A stretch of DNA of 13,181 nt from Candidatus Sumerlaeota bacterium. GTDB taxonomy: Bacteria; Sumerlaeota; T1SED10-198M. Location: contig PWGE01000302.1 in assembly GCA_003554345.1 (NCBI GenBank), positions 1 through 13,181 on the forward strand, written 5' to 3'. Below are positions 7,470-13,181 of this stretch, piece after piece. Position 1 is the stretch's first letter; the number at the start of each line of letters is the position of its first letter. The position numbers and the translations under genes are program-made. Under the pieces are notes generated by a model. The model was not told the DNA's origin. It saw only the letters and a list, made by a program, of their open reading frames with translations, and did not search any database.

Positions 7470-9101
7470 ATGCCGAGAAAAAAACAAACTGAAAAGAATC
7501 AGGAAGAAAAAGCAGGCAAAAACCAGACTTTACAAAACAAACAACGCAGGCAAAAAAGACCTTCCCGGTCTGCTAAATCGCAGGTAAATCCTGGCGATAT
7601 AGATCAAAAAAGTGTTACCAGTGAACAGGTGACTGATAATAACAAAACCAACAGTGTTGCTACTGTTGAAAAGAAAGCAGAGGAGAAAAGAATGGGTACA
7701 AGTTCAAAACAGGAAAGATCGGCTTCTGTTGCCACTGGAGAAGACAGAAGTCAATATTCCCGTAAAGGGAAACAGGACCTGCATAAATTGGGAGAGGTGG
7801 AAAACATTTATGGTTTTTCTACCCTTCAGGAGGCGACTAATTCCCGTCTTATTAAGTTCTGTAAGGAACTGCAGGTTGAAATTTCGGACTCTAAACTAAA
7901 GAAATTGCCCCGACTGGAATTGATTAAACTGATCTTAAAACAAAAAAGCACGATTAACGGTTTTGATTTTGTCTATGGCTCTCTGGATCCCTGTGAGTCA
8001 AATAATAGCAACTATGGATTCCTTCGCCTGGAAAGATACAGTTATGCCCCCAGTCCGGAAGATATTTATATTTCCGGCACCCAGATCAAAAAGTTCGGGT
8101 TACGTAAGGGAGATACTATCGCCGGACAGGTCCGGGAGAGAAGAGAAAACGAAAAACATCGTGGGCTTGTGAAAATTGATGCCGTTAACTGGCAATCGCC
8201 GGAAAAATTGAAAGAACGTCCCAATTTTGATAGCCTTACTCCCACCTATCCGGATGAAAAATTCAACCTGGAACAGGCGTTGGAAGGTGAAGAAAAAGTG
8301 GATATTACCCTGCGGGTGATTGATCTTTTCACTCCTATGGGTAAGGGTCAAAGAGGTCTTATTGTGGCGCCTCCCCGCACGGGAAAAACCATTATTCTTC
8401 AAAAAATTGCCAAATCCATTTCTCAAAGACATCCCGATTCTCATCTTATGATTCTCCTGGTAGATGAACGTCCTGAAGAAGTGACAGAAATGAGAGAAAT
8501 AGTACCGGATGCTGAAATCATCAGTTCCTGCTTTGACCAGACCCAGGAACATCATATCCAGGTTTCGGAAATGGTTATCGAAAATGCCAAAAGGCAGGTG
8601 GAATTCGGAAAAGATGTGGTTATTCTTCTTGATAGTATCACCCGTATGACCCGTGCATATAATGTGGCAAAGGATCATAGCGGTAAAATACTTTCCGGGG
8701 GACTGGATGCATTTGCCCTGCAAAAACCCAAGCAGTTCTTTGGAGCGGCCAGAAATATTCAGGGTGGAGGAAGTCTTACCATCATGGCAACGGCTCTTAT
8801 TAATACCGGCAGTCGAATGGATGATGTGATTTATGAGGAATTTAAAGGAACAGGTAACCTGGAAATGGTGCTGGCACGAAATCTTGCCGACCGTCGTATG
8901 TTTCCGGCAATTGATATTAATCTCTCTGGTACGCGTCGAGAAGAACTTCTGTTAGATCCCGCTTTTCTTGGACGTATGCATATACTGCGTAAAGTACTCA
9001 ATGATACTGATCCCATCGAAGCCATGGAGATGCTCCTTAAACGAATGCATATGACTAAAAACAATGCTGAATTCCTCAATTCTCTGCAGATAAAGAAATA
9101 G
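7470..9101 (+). CDS. rho: Transcription termination factor Rho
   Basis: This 543-residue hexameric RNA-dependent ATPase/translocase terminates transcription. Residues 1 to about 115 are a polar low-complexity extension (Lys, Gln, Asn, Ser rich) absent from E. coli Rho (419 residues). A Rho N-terminal helical domain follows at about 118-160, then the cold-shock-like RNA-binding domain with YGFLRLE and the DIYISGTQIKKFGLRKGD segment (about 165-245). The RecA-type ATPase has Walker A APPRTGKT at 300-307 (E. coli has PPKAGKT), a VDERPEEVTEM segment, Walker B VVILLD at 383-388, the Q-loop region SGGLDA and the EEFKGTGN segment. The C-terminus is normal. It is third in the polA-coaE-rho-bioD cluster. 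E. coli rho is autoregulated by attenuation in its leader; here no leader region exists, so regulation must differ or act upstream of polA. Confidence 0.97.
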   Translation: MPRKKQTEKNQEEKAGKNQTLQNKQRRQKRPSRSAKSQVNPGDIDQKSVTSEQVTDNNKTNSVATVEKKAEEKRMGTSSKQERSASVATGEDRSQYSRKGKQDLHKLGEVENIYGFSTLQEATNSRLIKFCKELQVEISDSKLKKLPRLELIKLILKQKSTINGFDFVYGSLDPCESNNSNYGFLRLERYSYAPSPEDIYISGTQIKKFGLRKGDTIAGQVRERRENEKHRGLVKIDAVNWQSPEKLKERPNFDSLTPTYPDEKFNLEQALEGEEKVDITLRVIDLFTPMGKGQRGLIVAPPRTGKTIILQKIAKSISQRHPDSHLMILLVDERPEEVTEMREIVPDAEIISSCFDQTQEHHIQVSEMVIENAKRQVEFGKDVVILLDSITRMTRAYNVAKDHSGKILSGGLDAFALQKPKQFFGAARNIQGGGSLTIMATALINTGSRMDDVIYEEFKGTGNLEMVLARNLADRRMFPAIDINLSGTRREELLLDPAFLGRMHILRKVLNDTDPIEAMEMLLKRMHMTKNNAEFLNSLQIKK

Positions 9102-9116
9102 GATCATTTGCCGGCT

Positions 9117-9785
9117 ATGTCACCAGGATTGTTCCTTTCTGCCACCACAACCGAAGTGGGAAAAACCACTATAGGTCTTTTGATCTGTGATTACCTGAAC
9201 CAGTCCTGTATCCCGTACTTCCCTTATAAACCGGTGGAATCCGGTGTTGAAAATATTCCATCCGATGCAAGGGCTTATCATATTGTGAGTAAGGAAAAAT
9301 ATGCTATTGATGAAATATGCCCTTTTCCTCTCAAAGACCCGGTGGCGCCTACTCTGGCAGCTGAAAGAGAAGGCAAGGTTATCACCACAAATGATATCCT
9401 TGCTCCACTTCAAAAACGAGAAGACTTTATAGTAGTAGAAGGGGCGGGGGGATGGTATTCTCCTCTTACCTCTGATGGTATGTGCAGTGACCTGGCAAAG
9501 GAGCTCGGATATCCGGTCATTTTTGTGATTAAAGATGAGCTGGGAGCTATTAACCAGGCACTACTGACAGCCAGAGCCATAGAAGTTTCAGGCTTGTTTC
9601 CCGTAGCAGCAGTTTTGAACTTTTACCGTAAAGATTCTTTAACCGCAAATCTGTCACAGCTCGAGAAGTATCTTACCTGTCCGGTTTTCCCGCTTTCTAC
9701 CAGGTTTAAGGAAGAAGAGGTCCTGAAGTTCTTTGACTTCTTCTCCAGATTTGTATATCCTCGTTGTGCAGAAACTTCTTCCTGA
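9117..9785 (+). CDS. bioD: ATP-dependent dethiobiotin synthetase
   Basis: This enzyme closes the ureido ring of dethiobiotin from 7,8-diaminopelargonate, CO2 and ATP, the penultimate step of biotin synthesis. From ATG 9117 it has 222 residues, normal for BioD. Visible motifs are Walker A TTTEVGKTT (K16), YKPVESG (K38), SDA (D50, a likely Mg ligand) and EGAGGWYSPL starting at E108, all matching E. coli BioD in order and spacing. The family T-D-T-E/G-VGK loop has Thr in place of the Asp. ATG 9117 places K16 at the same position as in E. coli. TTG 9108 is an alternative start, 4 nt after a weak AGGA at 9100-9103, and would add three residues. The gene follows the rho stop by 6-15 nt and is probably in the same transcript. 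No other biotin gene is in the window. Confidence 0.93.
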   Translation: MSPGLFLSATTTEVGKTTIGLLICDYLNQSCIPYFPYKPVESGVENIPSDARAYHIVSKEKYAIDEICPFPLKDPVAPTLAAEREGKVITTNDILAPLQKREDFIVVEGAGGWYSPLTSDGMCSDLAKELGYPVIFVIKDELGAINQALLTARAIEVSGLFPVAAVLNFYRKDSLTANLSQLEKYLTCPVFPLSTRFKEEEVLKFFDFFSRFVYPRCAETSS

Positions 9786-9804
9786 TGAAAAGCCGGTCCT
9801 GACT

Positions 9805-11529
9805 TTAATCCACATACACCCTGGCGTTTCCCAGCGAAAAATAAGGTTCGGCGTTATGGCTCATATCAAAATCTTCCAGGTCATAGTGGTTCACTTTTAC
9901 TATAAAAAATTCTCTCAGAAAGGGTTCTTCTTTAGCTGGTTCTGCTTCGTGAGGTGTGCCTCTTTGCCACCAGTAGTAATGAAGTGGTAAATTGGCAGGA
10001 GTGAGAGCATATACCCTTTCACCCGGTTTGATTTCTTTGTGTAAAATATCTACTAATGCCGGGGCTTCAGGGAAGTAGCCGCCCTCTCTATATTTTTCCG
10101 TTACCTGTGTGCTCATGAAATGCAGAGAAGCAATAAAGGCTACCCCACACGCCAGAAGAGGTAAAAATCGCCTCCCTTTTTCAGTTATGCAGGTAATTCC
10201 GGTATCGCACAGGATAAATAAGAAAGGAAACAGATAGGTCCATATACGGGGAAAAGGAACAGCCCGGCTTGTCAACAGGAGGAAAGAGAGGGCAAGAAAT
10301 AAAGTCGGGAGAAGAATGACAGAATACCAGTGTCGCTTGAGAATAAGAAAAACCATGCCTGTGGTTGTGAGTATTAAAAAGGAAAGTACTCCTGCTGGAT
10401 GAATGCCCTGGGCAAAAATTGTGGTGATATCCTGAAAATGTTTTCCCAGAGCGGCTTGAAATTCATCCCGGCCAAGAGGCGTCACAAAAATATTGGAAGT
10501 TATTAATTCGGTACCGTTACTGGCAATGATGGTAGGAGTATACATGAATACTGTCAGGGCAAAAGTCATAAAGAAGGAAGGATATATAACGTCGCGGAGA
10601 ATTCGGGATAAGGGCTGTCTGCGAAGTAATAGCATTCCTATCCCCCACAACCATAAACCGGCGGCGGGATACACGAAAACAGGGATGACCAGTAATCCTG
10701 TAGCTGTGATAAGAGAAATAAGGAAACACTGTATTTTGTTCGGGTGTTCTGCAAGACGGTACATTAAAACAGCCATCATTAAACTGAGCAAAATAACGAG
10801 GGAATAGCCTCGAGCCAGAGTATTGTACAGAATGAGATATGGATAGATTGCCACAAGGGTACAGGCAATAAATCCACTTGTTGTTTTTCCCGTGAAAAGA
10901 CGGGCCACAATAAAAGTCATAGGAATAGTCAGGATCCCTGCAATAAAAGCAGGAATTCGTATAGCAACTACTGAATTGCCGAAAAAAAGGGTGGATAATC
11001 GGACCAGCAGAGTATGCAGAACATGGTTGTTAGGACGAGTATAATGAAAAAGATGATATATATCCCGTGTGGCAAAATTAAAGAAAGTATCTGCCTCATC
11101 ATAACGGATTGGTTGTGACAGAAAAAAACAGCGAATGCCGATTCCCGCTATCAGGAGCATAAGCAACACTTTGCCCGATGATTCCAGTTGTGCTCGATAA
11201 TAAACCCATTTGGTTGTTTTGACTATTTCTATTTTGAGAAAACCAATAAAATCAAGAGTTTCTTTTGTCAGACTTCTGCCTCGACGAATAAAAAGCATAC
11301 TTGTGAAGGTTAGGATTACCAGAAGAGTTCCGTAGATACCCAGCATAACACGCATAGTAGTAAGAGTAAATCTCCAGTTTTTATAGGCTTCTGTTGCACG
11401 CAGCAAAGGTATATGGAGCTCAAAAATTGTCATGATAAGCAGTAGCAGAGCCATACATCCCAGGAAAAAAGTTTCAATGTATAAAAGCCACTTACTCATA
11501 AGTTTTAATAGTACTGAATAAAAAAGCAT
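9805..11529 (-). CDS. GT-C family membrane glycosyltransferase (ArnT/PMT-like, GT39/GT83 type)
   Basis: This 574-residue polytopic inner-membrane protein is probably a transferase that moves a sugar from a polyprenyl-phosphate donor to a lipid, glycan or protein acceptor outside the cytoplasm. The GT-C core begins after a membrane span at about 120-138 with YDEADTF (D144, E145), the acidic pair typical of the first external loop. It continues with a PNNHVLH element (N168, H169) and ARGYSL (239-244), all characteristic of PMT_2-type enzymes. About ten further hydrophobic segments follow, then a soluble C-terminal tail (about 480-574). The N-terminus has two extra predicted spans (about 15-38 and 59-82) and a basic cytoplasmic stretch before the core. 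ATG 11529 was chosen; TTG 11535 and ATG 11499 are alternatives and none has a clear Shine-Dalgarno. It is convergent with bioD, 19 bp away. The substrate cannot be told. Confidence 0.85.
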   Translation of the reverse strand: MLFYSVLLKLMSKWLLYIETFFLGCMALLLLIMTIFELHIPLLRATEAYKNWRFTLTTMRVMLGIYGTLLVILTFTSMLFIRRGRSLTKETLDFIGFLKIEIVKTTKWVYYRAQLESSGKVLLMLLIAGIGIRCFFLSQPIRYDEADTFFNFATRDIYHLFHYTRPNNHVLHTLLVRLSTLFFGNSVVAIRIPAFIAGILTIPMTFIVARLFTGKTTSGFIACTLVAIYPYLILYNTLARGYSLVILLSLMMAVLMYRLAEHPNKIQCFLISLITATGLLVIPVFVYPAAGLWLWGIGMLLLRRQPLSRILRDVIYPSFFMTFALTVFMYTPTIIASNGTELITSNIFVTPLGRDEFQAALGKHFQDITTIFAQGIHPAGVLSFLILTTTGMVFLILKRHWYSVILLPTLFLALSFLLLTSRAVPFPRIWTYLFPFLFILCDTGITCITEKGRRFLPLLACGVAFIASLHFMSTQVTEKYREGGYFPEAPALVDILHKEIKPGERVYALTPANLPLHYYWWQRGTPHEAEPAKEEPFLREFFIVKVNHYDLEDFDMSHNAEPYFSLGNARVYVD

Positions 11530-11565
11530 TATCAAGAAAAGAAAAATGGCGCATTGAAAGAGAAG

Positions 11566-11579
11566 AACAACAGGTTGTT
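11566..11579. repeat. Palindrome AACAAC-AG-GTTGTT upstream of the glycosyltransferase
   Basis: Six-base arms with a 2-base centre lie about 37 bp before the proposed ATG 11529. On the minus strand this would be in the 5' untranslated region or promoter. It could be a binding site for a dimeric regulator, but no regulator gene is nearby. Confidence 0.45.
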
Positions 11580-11601
11580 TTCAGGATAAAGAGATTAGAA
11601 G

Positions 11602-11617
11602 AAAATCCCGGGATTTT
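11602..11617. repeat. Perfect 16-bp palindrome AAAATCCCGGGATTTT
   Basis: It is a fully self-complementary 8+8 palindrome with no spacer, about 70 bp upstream of the glycosyltransferase start. The absence of a loop favours a protein-binding operator over an RNA hairpin. Its centre is 37 bp from that of the palindrome at 11566-11579. The function is inferred only from symmetry and position. Confidence 0.5.
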
Positions 11618-11717
11618 ATTTTTCCTGCACGTTTTGTACTGTCGTGCGAATTTTGTTTACTTAACTGAAGCGAAGTTATCATGCCCTGTTAAATTTTACT
11701 CTTCCTTCTCTTTGCTG

Positions 11718-11760
11718 CCTGGCAAAAAATGAATCTTTCGGATACTGGAATATTGCCAGG
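11718..11760. repeat. Inverted repeat CCTGGCAA / TTGCCAGG
   Basis: Perfect 8-base arms at 11718-11725 and 11753-11760 are separated by 27 bases. No T-tract follows on either strand in the position needed for a terminator. It is the first of three arm pairs with comparable geometry in this block. Confidence 0.5.
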
Positions 11761-11782
11761 ATGAAGTGAGCACGAGTGCTTT

Positions 11783-11819
11783 ATTTCAGACTCTTTCTCT
11801 ATGACGTGCTTTCTGAAAT
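11783..11819. repeat. Inverted repeat ATTTCAGA / TCTGAAAT
   Basis: Perfect 8-base arms at 11783-11790 and 11812-11819 are separated by 21 bases. A direct repeat GTGCTTT occurs at 11776-11782 and 11806-11812, overlapping the structure with a 30-bp period. Confidence 0.5.
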
Positions 11820-11841
11820 GATAATGCCTAAAGCAGTCAGG

Positions 11842-11890
11842 GGTCAGATGCTAAATTGTTTTTTTCTGAGAAAATGAAAACTGTCTGACC
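11842..11890. repeat. REP/MITE-like hairpin with GGTCAGA / TCTGACC arms
   Basis: The 7-base arms at 11842-11848 and 11884-11890 enclose an A/T-rich centre that has its own small hairpin, TTTTC-TGA-GAAAA (11862-11874). The arm sequence with its extra G residues (GGGGTCAGA) resembles the termini I recall around REP-associated IS200-like (Y1/RAYT) elements. No transposase is present, so it would be a non-autonomous or decayed copy. The identification is tentative. Confidence 0.4.
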
Positions 11891-11903
11891 TGTTCGATTG
11901 GAT

Positions 11904-11917
11904 TCATGGCCCCATGA
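11904..11917. repeat. Inverted repeat TCATGG-CC-CCATGA
   Basis: Six-base arms with a 2-base centre lie 13 bp after the REP-like hairpin. The tiny loop makes an RNA hairpin unfavourable. The function is unknown. Confidence 0.4.
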
Positions 11918-12085
11918 GTTTTCGAGTCATACGACATGGTGGAATCGCAAGAAATCTGAAAGATATCTTGAAATTATTTATTGTGCAGTATCATATCTGT
12001 CTTCAATATATCAGCATTGTCCTGGTAGAATTGGAAATAAAAATTCCATCCCATTATGGCAGGGACGCAGATAATGTATGAAATG

Positions 12086-13181
12086 TTATTCAAATAAATG
12101 CCAGAGAGTTCTTTGTACATCTGTTCGGGGATGCACTTCTACTTCCTGGCTGAAAATCTCACCAAACCAGAATTCGCCTTCCTTGACCATTTGCCATTCA
12201 GTGGTAAATATACCGGGTTCTTCAGGATATAATTCTATTTCATAGGTATATGTTTCCTGAGGGGGAACCTCCTGTTCCTGGAATACCCGCCAGTTTTCAG
12301 ACGGAGTCAGGTTATCGTGATTACCAACTGCTCCCAGCGAGATGCCTTCTGTTGTTCTCCACGTTTCTGTACCGGTATTAAGCATCGTGAGGGTCATTAA
12401 AAAGGGCTGTTTAACAGGTAAACGCGCTGGCAAATGAGTGGATATCAGCTCAGAATCATAAGCCGGCATAACTGATACCGTTATATAATTTTCTTTGCCT
12501 GCTCGGTTGCAGCGTCTCTGGTTAAATGCCTGCAGAGTAACATCATACGTGCCTGGTGTGGTATAGGTATAGGTTGGATTCTGTTCTAAGGAGGTGGCTG
12601 TATGCCATGCCCAGACATCATTTTTGCTTGACCCATCATGTCCCCCTGAAAGGATAACTCTGCCGTTTGGCATAACATCGAGAGTGTGACCGGTTCGTGC
12701 CGTCCATTGAGCTTGAGAGGTAAGTTGTGTCCAGCTCACCCCCTTGTTTCTGGAGTGCCAGATATCATTGAGTCTTGAGCGTCCGTCGTTGCCCCCCATA
12801 AGGATAATACTGCCATCGGGAAGAAGAACGCTTCTATGACCGTACCGACCGGACCATTGAGCTTCGATTTTTCCTGTGATTTTAACCCATCCTTTACTCC
12901 CTGGTGAAAAAACCCAGACATCGTTTTTGTATGATCCATCGTAACCTCCCATGAGAAGGATACTGCCATCAAAAAGCACAACACTGGAGTGGTGCGTCCG
13001 GGGAGACCATACTGGGGCAGGAAAGGTTAACTCTTTCCAGGTTTCTCCTTTGTTTGTAGAGAACCAGACATCATTTTTTAAGTCCCCGTCGTTACCTCCC
13101 ATCAAAAATATGGTACCATCCGGCCGCACAACAGTGGAGTGTCCTTCTCTTGCTGACCAGGGAGCCGAAGCGTTCACCATG
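12086..13181 (-). CDS. Kelch-repeat / PKD-like / Ig-like surface protein (5' end outside window)
   Basis: The visible 364 residues are the C-terminal part of a probably secreted or surface protein; the reading frame is open to the window edge. The Met at 13178-13180 is probably internal, because Kelch repeats start at once with no signal peptide. Four Kelch units (about 8-57, 58-108, 109-158, 159-190) share W-S-x-R-x-x-H at the start, a DG-S-I-x-L-M-GG core (GG at 28, 78, 129 and 179) and NDVW at the end. Residues 190-236 match the second half of a PKD domain (NPTYTYTTPGTYDVTL), with the first half missing. Residues about 245-350 resemble an Ig-like/NBR1-type domain (NTGTETW, then WQMVKEGEFWFGE). 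Such domains usually bind glycans or proteins outside the cell. No sorting motif or anchor is seen at the C-terminus. No enzyme active site is recognised. Confidence 0.82.
   Translation of the reverse strand, partial: MVNASAPWSAREGHSTVVRPDGTIFLMGGNDGDLKNDVWFSTNKGETWKELTFPAPVWSPRTHHSSVVLFDGSILLMGGYDGSYKNDVWVFSPGSKGWVKITGKIEAQWSGRYGHRSVLLPDGSIILMGGNDGRSRLNDIWHSRNKGVSWTQLTSQAQWTARTGHTLDVMPNGRVILSGGHDGSSKNDVWAWHTATSLEQNPTYTYTTPGTYDVTLQAFNQRRCNRAGKENYITVSVMPAYDSELISTHLPARLPVKQPFLMTLTMLNTGTETWRTTEGISLGAVGNHDNLTPSENWRVFQEQEVPPQETYTYEIELYPEEPGIFTTEWQMVKEGEFWFGEIFSQEVEVHPRTDVQRTLWHLFE
12611..13085 (-). repeat. Tandem about 150-bp DNA repeats encoding Kelch units
   Basis: The segment beginning CCAGACATC (or CCAGATATC) recurs at about 12611, 12758, 12914 and 13064, giving periods of 147-156 bp. 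Each is followed by a similar stretch coding the GG-doublet strand. The copies are visibly similar at DNA level, suggesting duplication within the gene. The array may continue beyond the window. Confidence 0.7.

Larger units (their letters stand above)
11536..12085. other. Intergenic block of about 550 bp rich in inverted repeats
   Basis: No credible gene is seen here. It lies downstream of the Kelch gene and upstream of the glycosyltransferase gene, both on the minus strand, so it should contain the end of one transcript and the promoter of the other. I find no clear -35/-10 pair and no hairpin with a proper T-tract. It holds several inverted repeats, the main ones listed separately, plus a small hairpin TGGAA/TTCCA at 12032-12048. 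The density of symmetric elements suggests remnants of small mobile or REP-like repeats. Confidence 0.6.

Noticed and set aside
9446-9451. Run of six G in bioD as a phase-variable tract
   Set aside because: It encodes the conserved EGAGGW motif; the length is explained by the Gly codons and is short for phase variation.
9786-9804. Possible bidirectional terminator between bioD and the glycosyltransferase gene
   Set aside because: The 19-bp gap has no stem-loop with flanking T/A runs, so termination may be Rho-dependent or lie within the coding ends.
11914-12081. Plus-strand frame of 55 codons starting MSFRVIRHGG
   Set aside because: No ribosome binding site, the ATG lies inside an inverted repeat, and no family is recognised. 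Kept only as part of the intergenic block.
12611-13085. Regular repeats considered as a CRISPR-like array
   Set aside because: The period is about 150 bp, copies are diverged and the frame encodes Kelch units throughout.

Overview
This looks like a bacterial chromosome segment of moderate GC content (low-to-mid 40s % by eye). It carries housekeeping genes flanked by envelope and surface genes. The order polA-coaE-rho on one strand matches what I remember from Chlamydia, where these three genes are neighbours. That, together with a very large TPR-containing secretin and a Kelch/PKD/Ig-type surface protein, suggests a member of the PVC superphylum (Lentisphaerota, Kiritimatiellota, Omnitrophota or similar). 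The placement is an inference from gene order, not from a marker-gene tree. The secretin implies a Gram-negative envelope.

Positions 1-4254 (+) hold one giant gene. It encodes an exported protein with about nine TPR units on Glu-rich helices, a series of secretin N-ring domains and a C-terminal secretin barrel domain ending in the VPILGDIPLIG-type signature. A strong intrinsic-terminator-like hairpin follows at 4270-4305 and runs directly into the start codon of the next gene.

Positions 4306-9785 (+) hold a compact cluster with almost no intergenic DNA: polA (DNA polymerase I with a degenerate proofreading domain), coaE (dephospho-CoA kinase), rho (termination factor with a long basic low-complexity N-terminus) and bioD (dethiobiotin synthetase). 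They are probably co-transcribed. coaE and bioD supply the cofactors CoA and biotin, while polA and rho act in replication/repair and transcription termination. The grouping looks like conserved synteny more than a single pathway.

Positions 9805-13181 (-) hold two genes in the opposite orientation, convergent with bioD. One is a multi-membrane-span GT-C (ArnT/PMT-like) glycosyltransferase. The other is the 3' part of a Kelch-repeat protein with a truncated PKD-like segment and a C-terminal Ig-like domain; its 5' end lies beyond the window. Between them, about 550 bp (11536-12085) has no convincing gene but is dense in inverted repeats: two palindromes close to the glycosyltransferase start and a run of hairpins, one of them resembling the terminal hairpin of REP-type elements.

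I see no tRNA, rRNA, CRISPR array, prophage or intact transposase. The most unusual points are the architecture of the TPR-secretin, the terminator abutting polA, the repeat-rich intergenic block and the Kelch-PKD junction. I do not see a clear new defence or mobile system.
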